From positions 5,967,624 through 6,031,623 of the forward strand of contig NC_087071.1 of NCBI RefSeq assembly GCF_963678635.1: a DNA stretch of 64,000 nucleotides, in the 5' to 3' direction. Made by a program: the position numbers and the translations under genes. The notes beneath the pieces were generated by a model. It searched no databases and was not told the DNA's origin. It worked only from the letters and a program-made list of their open reading frames with translations. Numbering within the stretch: the stretch's first letter is position 1; every line of letters starts with the position of its first letter. This document shows positions 1 through 13,478 of the stretch, piece by piece. The stretch comes from Symsagittifera roscoffensis. Taxonomy: Eukaryota; Xenacoelomorpha; Acoela; Convolutidae.

Positions 1-1309
1 TCCTGGCTTAAGATCGTTTATAGGACTTGCTACTTTGCGACGCATCTTCCTTTTTTCACTATAACAATACTATAGACTCTCTGGTGTGATATGTGATAAT
101 TTGGCTCTCTCGAGAAAATCGTTTTGAAAATTTTGCAGAGAAGCTGACACGTTTTGATTGCGTTTTGCTGATTCTATATTTTCTGATCTTTTCTGTTTTG
201 AAGAATTTTAGAAAACCAAAAGTTTTTTATAAAAAAATTTTTGCTTTCAGCTTCCAATTATAAATTTCATTGTTGGTGATCTAAAGTGATCTCACTTTTA
301 ATGAACCAGGGCAAGTAAAAATTTAGTGTAAGAAGGTTAAACTCTAAAATTGTTCAATGTTTTAAGAGCTATTTTAAAAGCTTTTACAACTCGAAGAAGA
401 AGAGTGTAGGTTTGATTGATATAGGCTTCAAATAAATTATATTCGCATTTTTACTATAAATCAATGGCAAACTGACGAGTTTACAATTGAAAGTGATAAC
501 TTGCATGACACCAGAGCAAAGTTGTTAGGTGTAATGACCTTATAAGTGCTTACAGCAACGATATGAGTGACTAAAACTCATAAACCATAATGGCAACCAT
601 AAACTTTATTCGGCCGAGTTTCTCTCTAAGTTGTCTCCTAATTAAATGAGTTGAATAAAAATAACGTTACTCAATCATATTTACGCTTCAAAGTGATGCT
701 GAGTTTTTTGATGACTTTTGTGATGTTTCTTTATGAAAAGAAACGAATAGCCAGAGTTACTTCGTAGAAATTTGAAAAAAAAATGGTTTGTTGTGGTAGT
801 TTTTAGTGATTTAATTAAAAAATTAATATTAGATTCTCTGAATGAAAATTCTATAATACAACCACTGATTAAATGCTGAAAAAACGACAAGAAGTCACAC
901 GCTGCATCAAGAATTGGAATGATTTACCTCGATGCAGCTATAATCCGCTTACTTTTTTGAACCTGCCAAACACAGCCACCAAAACCAGACGGATCTTTTT
1001 TTGTAAAAATAATCTCTAAGTTTTTTGAGAAACATCAAGTGCCTAGTTCTACTGTCCCTGAGGCCTGAGTTTGCAGGTCATCGCAAAATTATTGAACGAT
1101 GTCTGCTGCAATCTGCAAGCGAGGCCTTTAAAAATTTTTAAAATTGTTTCTAATTCCTAAAATTTTAAGTTCGAGCATAAGACCATCAAATGAGTAAAAG
1201 TTACCAATTTTTGAGTAAACACAATGAAAAAATAAAAGAGAAGTTGTTTTTCATAAAAGTAGAAACTTGAAATTTTTTCGCACTCTATTGAAAAAGCTGG
1301 TCTGAATTC
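1..1309. other. AT-rich non-coding sequence
   Basis: AT-rich sequence with frequent T runs. I found no open frame with coding character, RNA gene or repeat here. The short open frames are what AT-rich non-coding DNA gives by chance. It could be intronic or intergenic. Confidence 0.5.
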
Positions 1310-4300
1310 ACAGTGGAGTTCGTTTCTTTGATTTTCTTTTGTTGGTTTTTGTCATCTTTATTTTCCTTAACTGTTGCTATGTCTATTAACTCGGGTGCTG
1401 CCTTCAAAATTTGTAGAATGTGTTTTGCTCGGCAGGATTGCTTGAGTATGATAGTACGACACCCTATTCTAAACTGTAAAAATTTTTAGAAGCTGAAAAA
1501 AAAAACTTTTCGCCCTCCGCAACTGTTAATTGTCTACCGTTTTCTGTTTCTAGATTTATTGCAATGCACTGGATATAAAAATAACTTGCGTGTGGTCAAT
1601 GAAAATATTGAGGCTAACATCAGCAAATTAAGAGTAAAAGTTTTTTTTTCTCTAAAGTTTGTCTAAGACATTATTTAGTTTGATTCTTTCTTTTCCAGTG
1701 CCCTCATTTTTTCGGGCTCACAAAGTTTTTTTTTAGATTTTCTTATAGGTGTCGATGAGATTACGACTTAGATCACCCACGTAGGTTTTGTTCGGAAAAC
1801 TAGTATCAATGAGCTTCCCGTTCCCAATAAAATTAGATATGTAACGTTGATTTTTTTTGTTTGGGGCTAATTAGTTGATGCAGTTTGTTCTCTGGTTTTT
1901 GGGTCAAAAGAACCTTGAAACTCATCGTTGTAAAAGTAATTACATTTAGCCTCCAAATACGTGAAAAAACAACTCCTTGGTGGTCTAATGTTGCTATCAT
2001 CAAAGGCGGACTTTTCTCGATATGCATAGTTTTCATTGCTTTTTTACAAATGAGTTTTTGAAACGACACTTGATTTATTTGCCCTTATCTACTTGGAGTT
2101 CGTTTCTATGCAAAGGTAGCATTTTTTTGGTTTCTTTGTCATCTCCAATTTTCTATTCATAATAATTTTTCTGCTTCTACTTTCAACTGATTTTTCGATA
2201 GAGTTTTATCTTCGTTTTAAGGGCTTGTTTCGTTGTTTTCTTTCTTTTTGCTACATCTATTAACTCGGGTGCTGCCTTCAATTCTTTCCGATGATTGTTT
2301 GCTGGTGGTACTAGGATTTTAAAATAATCATTGCCAGAGCGCCGAAGTAAGTACGCCATGTCTGTAATGACCTAAGAGATCTGCCTGATCGGTTGAATCT
2401 GGTGTTACGCCTCTTTATTCTTGATGAGAGTTTTTTTATTTAGAAGCCGAAAAAAACTTTTTGTCCTTTCGCAAATAATATTTGTCCACCGTTTTCAGTT
2501 TCTAGATTTATCTTAGTGCACTGGATGTCAATCAAAACAGTTTTTGTGAGTTACTAAAATCTTTGCATATATTTGGATCAAATTTCACAGTTCAATTAAT
2601 ATCAATGACTTTTAGCGACGGAATTTTGGGGTCATCCTAAGACTAAGGAGACATTAATTTGTATTGTGATAATTTCATTCGCTATACTAAGAGCAACCAA
2701 CATTTGCATCAGAGGCACAAGATCCAAATGGCGATCCCTCGGCGTTGAGGACGGTTACACACTTGGAATGGCATTCTAAAAATTCACACGCTGTTAACTG
2801 GGGCTTTCATCGCGCATAACTGACTCCTATGATATTAGAATTTCGACACCATTTGCATAGTATTTCGAAGAATATGAGATGTTTGAAGATAAAAACACAG
2901 GATGACAACTGTGAACAAGCAACGAAAAACTTTTCCTTGCACCATTCGAAACCAATTTATTTTGATTTTAAGTAATTGTGAACCTCATTGTGAGTTAAAA
3001 AAAAAATCTTTTGACTGATTTCGCTAAAAAAGTTTTCACTTTTTGTGATTTCACCTGACTCTAGATTTAGTCTAATTTTTTTGTCTTTTTTTAATTTTAA
3101 GCTTGCTCGAACATCTAGTTTGGTAATCAACTTTTTTATTAAAACGAGTAGGAACTTTTTTTCCTCACTAAAAATCTAGATAGGTATTGTTGATAAATAG
3201 CTTTGCTAAACAATTTTTTAAGACTTACTTGAAAGTAGGGAACAATAATCTTCCTTGAGTTTGAAATCATCAACTTTTATTTAGTTCGATCCATTCTTTT
3301 CCAGTGCGCTCAATATTTTGGGCTCACTGAAGTTTTTTCATATGTTTCCTTTAGGTGTCAATGAGTTTATGACTTAGATCACCAATTAAGAGTTTGTTCG
3401 ACAAACTAGTTTAAACGAGCGTTCTTTTCCCAACAAATTTAGATATGGAACGTCTTAGTTGGATTTTTTGTTTGGTGCTTTTTAATTTATGCAGTTTGTT
3501 CTCAAGCTGTTCGTCTAAAAAAACCTGGAAGAACATCGTTGCAAGAGTAGGTTCGATTACCCTCCGAATAATTATAAAACCAATTCCTCAGTGATCCAAA
3601 GTTCCGATCAACAAAGGTGGATTATTTTCTCGATATTGTATTAGTTTCACTGCTTTTTTAACTCGTAAACTTTTGGAACAAAATTGATTCAAGTACCATA
3701 ACCTAACAAGAACATTTTTGTTGTCTGGCCTATATCGTTTCATTGATTGCCTCTGCAGATGAAGTGGAATACTTTGGTTTTAGTCTTTGAACGCAAAAAT
3801 AACGGGAATTGCAGTCCACAACAACCATAAATTACTTTATATCTTTAATGCGTCTGCAAGTTTATAATAATACACCAGGCAAATTACCCTCTTTTGTCTA
3901 CAACATATACGACATTTATGAGACGCGGAAATGGAACACACTGTTCAATTTTCTTATATGAAGGTCAAGTATGTGCAAATTGTTTCATTTTAGTTCGTGA
4001 AAAAATGATTGTATCTTTAAAGTTCTTAACCTTGCTAATCAAGGCTGGAGTTTACTTTTAAAGTAAGTATTTTTGCTCGCTCGCGACCGAATTTTACTTT
4101 TATAAAGCGTTAGAGACAATTCAGAGTCTTCTGCGTCTTTTTGTTCTTCTGGTTTGGTTTTTGCACGGCTCGTTTCTTTCCATTGTCTACCACAATTCTG
4201 CGTCTTTTGAGGCTTTTAGAGTTGGAATTTATTGACGGTTTCTGAGATGGAAGGATCGCTGTAGATAATGAAGGTGATATTGTGGGATTTTTGCGCCTTT

Positions 4301-6400
4301 GAGCTTGAATGAACTGCAATTTTTTTTGTGATCTTCATCTTTTTACTCATACGAACTTTGCTGCGTCAACTTTCACCTAATTTTTGATAGAGTTTAAACA
4401 TCGTTTCTAGAGCAAGTTCGTTGTTTTTTTTCTTGTTGCTATGGGTTTTAACTATGTTGCTGCCTTCAATACTATTCGTATATGTTTGGCTGCAGTTACT
4501 AAAATTCTCCAGAAAGTGATTGTGCATTTCTTTCAATTCTTATTGCCAGACGCCGAAGTCAGTACCCCATTTCTGCGATGACCTGAGAAACGAGCATGAT
4601 CGCTTGAATCTGGTATTGCGCCTCTTTACTCTTAATCAAAACATTTTGAGAAGCCGAAAAATCTCTTGTCCTTCCGCAAATGTTAATTGCTTACTGTTGT
4701 TTATGTTTCTATATTTATTGCAATGCACCGTATGTAATTTAAACCCACTTTTTCTAATCCAAGTTACTAAAAGTTTTGCATCTATTGGATTAATGCTGCA
4801 AGCGTAACCAAATTTAACAGGTCAATTAGTAACAATGACTCTTAGCGACGGAGCTTTGGTGTGATTCATAGTTTTCTACTGAATGATGTCAGAGTAGACA
4901 AAAACGAGTTGGTCTCCAGCTAAATTATCAAGAGGGTAGTCAGAAATAATAATTTGTGATGTGAGAATGCTAAGGATATGCCTAGAAATTTCAAAAACAG
5001 AAAGGTACCCATAGAGTCTTATAATTCTTTGAAGCCTAATAAAATGAGATTCTGTGGATTCTCAAAATGATGCAATCTCCCAAATGGCTTCGCTGAAAAA
5101 AAATTCACCTTTGTGATTTCGCCTGACTCTAGATTTTGTCTAGGTTTTTTGTCTTTTTTTCAATTTTAGTCTTGCCCTATTCTTGTATTTTTGCAAAGTC
5201 TAAATTGGTAATCAATTTTATTAGTAAAACGACCGAGTACGAACTGTTTTTATGTCACTACAACTCTTGTTCGGTAATTTACATAAATAGCTTCGCAAAA
5301 CATGTTTTTAAGACTTACTTGCGAGTAGGCAATGAAAATACTCCTTGAGTTTGACAACACCAATTTATTAGTAAACAATATTTTTTTGTCTCTAAGTTTT
5401 CAGACATTATTTAGTTTGATCCTTTTTTCCCAGTGCCTTCTTTGGTTCGGGCTCACTAAAAATTTCTTACTGATTTCTTGTAGGAATCAAAAAGATAATG
5501 ACTTTGATCACCAACGTAGAGTTTGTTCGGTAAACTAGTTCCAACGAGCGTTCCGTTCCCAAAAAACTAGATATAGAACGTCCTAGTTGGTCTTTTCATT
5601 TTGGACTAATTAGTTGACTAGCGTCCAAACGATTTTAAAGGCAACTCATCAATGATCTAATGTTCCTATCAACAAAAACGTTTTTTTTTCTCGATATTGT
5701 TTAGATTTCATTTTTTTATTCACAAAAGAAATTTTGAAACATCTCTTGATTTAAGTGCCCTTAACTACCAAGAAGTTTTTGCGTGTCTGGCATATATCGT
5801 TTTCTTGAATGCTTATGCAGTTGAAGTGGAATACTGTGGTTTCAGTCTTTGAACGGGAATTGCAGTGCACTACAACCATAAAACAATTTTTATCTTTAAT
5901 GTAATCTGCAAGTTTATCATCATAAACCAAGTCAGTTGACCTTCTTTTGTCTACGTCAAAAACGACGTTTTTGAGAAGAGGTATTTTTGAACAAACTGTT
6001 CAATGTTTTTTAACATGCAGGTCAAGGATGTGAAAATTGTTTCGCTTTAGTTCGTGAAAATTTGGTTGCCTCTTTCAAGTTCTCAACTTTGCTAGAAAAA
6101 GCTGGATGATACATGTAAAATTATTTTTTGTATTGTTTTCGTCGTTGCCTAATTTTGACTTTTTTAGGCCTTCGAGGCCAATCAGAGTCTTTTGCTTCTT
6201 CTTCTTTGGCTGACTTGGATTTTTTTATTGGTCATTCTTTGTCTGCGACAGTTCGGCTTCTTTTGAAGATTTTTGAGCTGGATTTCGTTGACGATTTCTG
6301 GGATGAAAGAATGGCTATAGATAAGTAAGTTGATATTGTGAACTTTTGCGTCTTTGCTTCTGTTGAGCATGAATGAATTGCAACTTTGTCTTACCTGTTT
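1310..6400. repeat. Diverged tandem repeat, unit about 2.1 kb
   Basis: The same ordered blocks recur at a spacing of about 2.05-2.2 kb. Examples are GTGCTGCCTTCAA-type blocks at 1,395, 2,267 and 4,457; a TTTCCAGTGC...GGGCTCAC block at 1,695, 3,300 and 5,428; a GACTTACTTG...GTAGG block at 3,222 and 5,311; a GAAGTGGAATACT...GTCTTTGAACG block at 3,761 and 5,823; and a block at 4,120 matching one at 6,178. I read this as two near-complete units (about 2,100-4,330 and 4,330-6,400) and one partial unit (about 1,310-2,100). The copies are heavily diverged with many indels, and no frame stays open across them. It may be a decayed multicopy gene, with TTTTCCAG acceptor-like sites recurring in the copies, or a non-coding repeat. 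Confidence 0.7.
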
Positions 6401-8160
6401 TTAAACCAACTGTTTGTTATAATTGATAGCTTTTAATTTCAGTATGAAAGCAGGAGTATACATGTTATTATTGATTATCATACAAAAATTCAACAGATTT
6501 TGTAAGATCAGTTGAAACTTTATCAGTTTTCTTCAACCTCTTTGTTCTTTTAGATTCGCTTCATTTTTTTAAAAATTTTCTGAGCTTTCTTAGCACGTTT
6601 GGGTTTGTTTTCCAACTTGATTTGTTTTTAAGCTTGATACGTTCCGTGGTTGAAGTTTTACTACGCTCAGCTTTTGTTTTCAGATCAGTTTCTCCATGTT
6701 ATAAGAGAAGGAGTGCTTGTTTTATTGTTTGTTTTCTGTTATGGCAACTATCGGTAAATCAGGGGTGGTATTTTAGGAGAATCAGTTGCAATTGCTGATG
6801 TTGTTTTGTTGCCTTTTGTGGTCTTAACCGTTTCAGGTATTATTTTTGGTTTTTTTGATGGGTTGTAAAGTAAATATAGGCCGCATGCCGTTGTTCTCCA
6901 GTGTAAATTGGTTTGGAGTTAGAAGAAATTGCTATGCTGTCATTTTTCTATGCTGCTAAATTGCTAAAGCAAGCAAAAACGTAAGTCTGATTAAACAAGT
7001 TCCTGTTTGCTCATGTTTTCAAGATGCTTCTATGATCTCAGCACTGCTTTTTGGTTTGATCAATTTTTTTTTCAATGGAAAAATTTTAGAGTCGGCGGAC
7101 TGAGAGGCACATTATCTTTGACAGCACAATGAGCACGCGTTCACAATTAAATGGGGAAGCTTTAGTAGTTGTTGTTTTTTTTCTAATAAAGTCCTGAAGT
7201 TGACTGTTTTTAATTTTATCATGTGCTTGGAAAAAGATTTTTGCGTTCTTTTCTGCTTGGTTTTATCGTGGATAGAAAACTCACAATCCATATGACTTTT
7301 ATTATTGAACAGTATCTCAGAAAAATTCTAGATCTAAATCTAACAGAAGATGTCCAAAGCTGTCTTTGTAGCCAGTTCATACCATTTTTCAAAAAGAAAG
7401 TTGATTTCCGAGTTGATTAGATGCTAAATATCACGACTGGCTTTGAATGAATTGATGTGAGACCAGTTGAAGTCAATAGTTAGTAACTAATGGCTATGTT
7501 GGAATAAAAATAGGTGTACAATTTTTAAAAATCTAAGCCGGGGTGTCTTCTTGTCGTAGCTAATTCGATAATATATTTATCCAGATGTAATTCTTTGCAC
7601 GAAGCATCAAAGCATCAAATACTAGTACAACTTTTTTCAATGTTTCTCAAATCATCAAATGAATCAAACTTTACAATTTCTGTTTCTAAACTGCAAGCAG
7701 TAGCCTTTCAACTTTGTATAGAACGATTCATACTTTGAAAATACGAAAGTTTGGCATCAAATTTAGAGAATCTGTGAAATTTTTTCTATCAGAACTTTAA
7801 TTATCAACTCTTTTTTTCCTGATCCCGAGTGTCCTACAACTGTTATACCCAGTTATTTTGTTGAAGCAAGATTTGTTTTCTTTTTCACGTACATGACTTA
7901 CCAGACACCGTTCAAAACCAAACTCATGTTTTTTTACGGCTAAGTTTTGGTTCAAATAAGAGTTTAGGTACCAGATTAGCAACACTAAAGATAAACTCAT
8001 TTCATACAAAAAAACTATTTCTGATTCGGGGATCGTAACAACATTAACCAAAATTTTAAAACTCATTTTCGGTGCTATTTTGATCATAATTAAAATTGGT
8101 AACTGAAGTCGCATCAGGCGTATCAAAAGTTTTCTCAGACATCCAAATTTCAAATTTCGT
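6401..8160. other. AT-rich non-coding sequence
   Basis: I see no supported gene or repeat structure in this stretch. Open frames of 60-120 codons on both strands are low-complexity (F/L/S/K/N-rich) and lack recognisable motifs. Confidence 0.45.
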
Positions 8161-8195
8161 TTCTCTCTCTCCCTCGCTATTTATGTATCTATCTC

Positions 8196-8244
<49 letters not shown>

Positions 8245-8262
8245 GTTTCTTTCTTTCTCTCT
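8161..8262. repeat. CT/CTTT microsatellite
   Basis: A pure polypyrimidine tract of CT dinucleotides passes into TTTC tetranucleotides, with a few interruptions. It yields a spurious Ser/Leu/Phe-rich frame that should not be called a gene. Confidence 0.95.
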
Positions 8263-10998
8263 GAATCTTGGGTCTTATTGTGGTCATTTAGAAAGTTATT
8301 TTAAACTCCTAAAAACAGTAAATCTTCATTAGAGTGAAACCTGTGTAAATATTAGTTATGTCCCTGACTTGTTCCTACAATTCTTTTTTTTCAAGGGAAC
8401 TTTTTAGTTTTTGAACGATTTGTTTTTCTATGCAGACTTTTTCATGTGATCAATTAACGAAATTTTAGTTGCTGAACCTACTTAATTCACTGCTGCTGAG
8501 ATCCATTTCAGCTCCGGGTTGACACTTACATCCTATTAATAAACCGAGGAGATAAAATTCTAATTTTGGTCGCTAATAATTTGAATATCCTTGAATCGTT
8601 TATAGTAGAAAAATTAATCAATCAGCAGCAAAAAGAACCATCTTTAATTGGTCGACTTTTATTCTGAGAGTGTAATTTTTTTCTTTCCGTCGCTCCTTTT
8701 GACCACGGCAATCAGTTCGTTCTATTCCCGTCTATTAATTTCTTGGTGGAAACCTACAAACACATAACTCTGAACTTGCAGGTAGGTACTTTTCCACTTT
8801 CCAATAGCTTCTGGTTGTTGCTCATCAACCATAAAAGACCTAGCTTTTCTTCTGGGCGCAGTGATTCTTAGAGATCTTTTGAGTTTGACGTCTATTGGTA
8901 GATGGAAAGCTCTTGAAATGCAAGTTTACACGTTTCGGGCAACCAATTTTTCACAATTATCTGGTTTTAAGTCCAAGTACTTTGCTAGAAGTTCAGTCTC
9001 TTATCTCCCTTTGGCGTGAAAAAAGGCTACAGGGTTTCTGAAAAAAAACTCTCAGTAACCTGGTTGATGTTCAACAACAAGTAACCACAGTTTTACCGGT
9101 GGAAACTGTAAATAACTGCAAATGTTTTGTCAACCAGTTTTATGCTTTCTGTTCAGGTTATCCAAGAGGCATGAACAAGACTGGAGGTTGAAAAATTAGA
9201 GTCGCTGTACAAAATGAATGTAATGGCTGAAACACAGTACTCATTAAAAGTATTCTTTATATAGCAAAAAAGTTTCAAAATCTAGCACGACTGATGGTTC
9301 AGCCACCAATCTATTGAACGATAGAATTCTGCTCCAATTAGACTAAAAAGAAGAAAATATTAACAATAAAATGACTAATCAAATTGCTGATACACTTTCA
9401 TAAGCGTCGTTTAAAATTTCACACAGTCGCAATATTTCAAGAAATTTGATATATTAGTCCATTGAACATTTTTTGTTCCAAAAAGACCTCCGAAAAGTTT
9501 AAAAATGAAGCAATGTCAAAATACAAAAATTTGCTGCCGAAACAAACAGAGAACATGCACCTAGAAAACGATTTTGGGGGTCAAAAGATTCCGGATATGA
9601 TTTTTTCTGATACAATTAAATCTCAGGAGTGATTTTAAAGTCCGTTTTTGCAAAAGTTAAGTTTATACGATTTAATTTTTTTATTTTTCAACAAATTACT
9701 TGAAGTTGATGATTTTCAAGCCATTGGATATTGGCATCTCGTTACTATATGATTAAAAAACCACCGGCAGTTTCAATATTTTGACAGATTTTGAGGGAAA
9801 AGCTATTTTTTCAATGAACATAGCGTCGAAAGAGCAATCGAAAGTGAAATCATTTTTTTTTAATAATTAGCTATCGGCAGCTTAGTCGTTTTCCACATTT
9901 AGGTTTTACTAAGAGACACCATGTTATTCTGTGCTGTTTTTTCGCATCTCCAAAAAAAATCGTGCAGATCCTAATTATATATATACTTTCGGATTGAAAC
10001 CGGTGAAAGACAGTGAAAGATAAGCTCTCATTATCAGTGTCCTCAGTGTGTCAATTTCCCATTTAATTCAAAATGCTCAAAACACTCTTTTGCATTTTTT
10101 CCCGAAGTCCAAGTAGTTTTTTTGGGATGGTGAAAACTTTGTTTTTTCCCAGCCAGATAAATATGCTGCTAATCGTAAAACTTTGTTCTACTCATTAGTT
10201 TTTTTTTGTGACCTTCATTTTATATCATGAAAAAAAAGGCTGAAAAAATGAAGTTCTTCAAATTAACATCAAAAAACGGCTACAAAAAAGGAAATTTTTT
10301 ATCCACTTTTTTGCAGGGGTCTGAATTCAACCGTGTAGAATGTGTTCTTAAGTTACGTGTTCTTGGTAAAATGAATAAGATGTGACCTTTAAAATTTTTT
10401 AGTTACATGTGTTCTAATGTTTTCTGTAATTGTTGATTTTTCACTTTTGATTCGAATTGGAAAACTACAAAATGACTCCGTCAACTGGTTAATTACTGTT
10501 GAATGGCTTTTACTCTTGCATCCAAAATAAGTGTTCTGAAAACATATCACATACGGTTATAGCTGGTTCGAAATTTTTGTTGATCTAAATTTTTTCTGAA
10601 AGATTTTCAGTTATCAATGTCAACCTTGTCCTTATAGATGATACTACTAAATCCTACTGTATTTTTGAAAGATTCATAACATATCTCATTGTGATCAGTC
10701 TGAACACATCTAAGCTAACTGATTTACTATGTAAGGTTGAAAGACTAGAATTAACTTCCGATAGATAAGGTACAGATCAAGAATCTATGCTGTCATTTTT
10801 CAACATGCATCAGGCAGAGTGAACACAATTCTCACATTCAATCTCGGGATACTTACGTTCTTGACACGTACAAACAAATCATCAAAGCTAGACAAAATAC
10901 AGCTACAGCTAAACACGGTACGCTCTGCCAAATTAATTACAAAATAAATTTGGGATATGTTTAGCAACAAGGTTTTCACAGCAAAAAGATAAGAGAAA
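8263..10998. other. AT-rich non-coding sequence
   Basis: No supported gene, RNA gene or obvious repeat. Base composition matches 1-8,160 and contrasts with the more GC-rich sequence that begins near 11,040. Confidence 0.45.
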
Positions 10999-11290
10999 TC
11001 ACAGTTTTGATGTAACCCTCTTAAAAAAATTTATCTTTATTCTAGATACTGGGATCCAATTTGCCTTCTGACAAGGCACTGAATCGTCCAGGGAAAGTCT
11101 TTCGGAAGTCGTTTCCTCTACGGCTTTAATTGCATGCCTGACTGTGCTGCCAAAGACTTGTACATGGTGCTTGTTTCGTCCAGCTGACATCGATGTCATT
11201 GAAACCTTTTCGTGTTGGTCTTTTTTGAGCTGGACTGGCGGTTTGGCTGGCAAAGTGGATGCAGTTGGCTTTGAGATGTGGATTCTGGAA
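10999..11290 (-). CDS. Possible minus-strand exon fragment
   Basis: Composition shifts sharply near 11,040 from AT-rich to balanced, and the minus strand is open from the LTR boundary (about 11,290) to 10,999. The frame encodes a hydrophilic stretch with segments such as VFGSTVRHAIKAVEE and SVPCQKANWIPV. The last ~40 bases (11,000-11,045) return to AT-rich sequence, so an exon could end at a GTATCT donor-like site near 11,045. If it is an exon, copy A of the retroelement inserted at or inside it. I do not recognise the protein, and it could equally be a relic of another repeat. Confidence 0.2.
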
Positions 11291-11295
11291 CTTTA

Positions 11296-12184
11296 TGTGC
11301 CATTCTGCCAAATTGGCACAGCGCAACCTTTCGACGAAGCACGAATCAGAGAGAAAAGGCCTTAACAGTAAAAAAGTGCTTGAAAGGAAGGGGTCGAAAT
11401 ATCGTGAAATTTTCTTTTTTCAAAGTTTCGATCGTCAAGTGGAAATTTCTCAGAAGAACGAAAAACGGCTATTTTGACAAAAAAAGCTGAGAAAACAGAA
11501 AAACAGCAAATCTAGTGAAAAACAGTCACACGAGAACGATAGAAAAACGAAGCCTCTTATCGTGACAATCACGCACGAAAAGACCCTTAGTGGAAGAAGT
11601 TAGTGGGAAATGAGGCTTCGGTGGGGAAGTGGTGGAAAGCAGCACCCTCCCGTGCCACGAATTGGGAGTGATAACAACGTTATCTCGAGGAGAACACGGA
11701 AGCGGAGGCTTGGTCCCCCAGAGACTGTTATATGGTGTAAGACTGTAATAACTTAACTTTTTAGCTACTCTGATGCCATAGAACTTTGAATTGACACCGG
11801 TATTGGTTGATATTTTTGAATATGAGTAGCTACGAAGAGGAAAGGGTCAATACATCTCCATTGGATTTAATATAGAACTGTCACCAAAAACATTTTAAAA
11901 TAGGGTATTCGAGCCGTATTTTTAATAGCAATCACGTAGTCTGAGGATCCGAGACTCCAGCTATGTGGTAGTGTTCGCATTTAAACGAAAGCTGATCAAA
12001 AGTCGTTTGACTGATGGCCTAAAAATAGTAACTTTTTACTTAGCCCTTAACAGACCAGAAAATCAACTGGCAAGGTCGAGACGGTGAAAAACGAGTAGGA
12101 TTAAGTTACCTGACGCCTGCCAGTCTTTAATAGCTACTTTTTCTACGCTCCGTCGCTGTGTAGTATTTGGGCGAATGTAGTATT
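11296..12184 (+). repeat. 5' LTR of copy A
   Basis: The sequence starts TGTGCCATTCTGCC and aligns along its whole length with the three 880-bp LTRs at 21,976, 45,409 and 51,248, with clear divergence and indels. The 3' end is placed by alignment where the B LTRs end in GTTACA; here the end has decayed and is uncertain by a few bases. A TATAGAA motif at 11,871 matches TATAAAA in the B LTRs. A paired LTR for A is not in the window. Confidence 0.85.
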
Positions 12185-12196
12185 TGGACGTTTTTA

Positions 12197-12215
12197 TGGC
12201 GCTCCTGGGTGGACC
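12197..12215 (+). other. Candidate tRNA primer binding site, copy A
   Basis: TGGCGCTCCTGGGTGGACC begins about 12 nt after the LTR end and is nearly identical to the site in copy B. Its complement ends in GCCA, as expected for a tRNA 3' end with discriminator G. I think an arginine tRNA is the closest fit, but this is from memory and unverified. Confidence 0.4.
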
Positions 12216-13411
12216 TGTTAAAGGCACGAGACCATCATGATTAGCAAACGTTTCAGCGACGAACCCTCCGCTCCGGGCGTATGCCCGAATATGAGGCCTT
12301 AATGACCTTTATTATACTAGGGGGAAGGTGCTTACCCTCCGCCTACTACTATTTAGCTTTTTAACTTAGTTAACACCGAAAGTTCCGGGGGCCTGAGGGT
12401 TAGGTGGGAAGTCATGAGCCCGCATGTCCCAAGGTCCCGGGACCAAAAACAATTAAAGAGAAAGCGTAAAACCAAACAAAAATAGTGTATAACCAAGAAA
12501 AAGCCAAAAACAAATTTACTTGAAAATAAAAAAGAACAAAAAACAGTAAAAAATCCAAAAAAGACCAAAATCGGTAAAAAACATAAAGTGACAGTTAATA
12601 TGTTATTTCCGGACGAGATGCGATCTGACCTTCCTGTTTGTTGTTGTTTCAGATTGATTTAAATGATTTCTGATAGAAAGGTTGTTTGTTTCGGTGAAGG
12701 GTTGGGTACCCTCCCTTGAGTGTAATTTGAGTATTTAAGCACTTTAATGGTGATTTTACCGGTGACCGGAGGGTAGAGTGGCACGCTGACCGACGTGTTC
12801 CACACTCAACAGGGACACCAGGAACAACATCCACAAAGACTGTTGGGTATCGTTGAAACAATTTTAGTATCGTTCGGGCTCTATTTCATTAAAACTTAAG
12901 TGGTGGGGGGCACGATTGGCGCGGTCCGATTGTACCCTCCATCGATCACAAACTTCCGAGTTAAGGGTCTTAATTCGGGTATTTTGGTGCAAAGGATGGT
13001 ATAGTAATATTCATTAACGACTACTAATAGATTATTATCCTTGGTATATATTACCTATCTCCTATTTAGACCCAAGAAACACCCAAATTTTGTCGAAAAT
13101 TACCGACTTTCGACCAAACTATAGACCCCCAAATTTATGGATATCCGAGCTTTTCCGATATGGCAAAAAGCTGTTATATAGGGAGTAGCTACGTAGTTTG
13201 ATCCCCCTGACTAAAGAAATTGCGTGAGGGAGGACTCAGTAGAAGTTAGAAAAAACGAAAATTTTTCGATCAAAATTTTGATAATTTTCTGAATTTTGTC
13301 AATCTGTTTTGAGGATCGAGTTTTTGAGTTTTTAGAGGTAGCGCAAAAACATTTTTTGTGTTAGGAGTGTGCTAGCATAATGTACTCGGCTGCCAGAAAA
13401 ATTCTTGAGTA

Positions 13412-13478
13412 ACCCTCCGATTAGCTCCGTGGATAGAGCTAACGACTTAAGGATTGGAAAAGGAAGGAATCGGAGAGT
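13412..13478 (+). other. tRNA-like fold in leader, copy A
   Basis: ACCCTCCGA at 13,412-13,420 pairs with TCGGAGAGT at 13,470-13,478 (one mismatch). It encloses a tRNA D-arm-like segment, TAGCTCCGTGGATAGAGC, with a GCTC/GAGC stem at 13,424-13,427 and 13,436-13,439. No T-arm is evident. Copy B keeps the same fold with a perfect outer stem. Confidence 0.45.

Noticed and set aside
4110-4319. Lys/Arg-rich minus-strand frame that seems to recur at 6,182-6,370
   Set aside because: The two are in the same repeat block, but the reading frames are not colinear and no longer exon structure supports them.
8096-8332. Open frame rich in Ser/Leu/Phe
   Set aside because: It is only the translation of the CT microsatellite.
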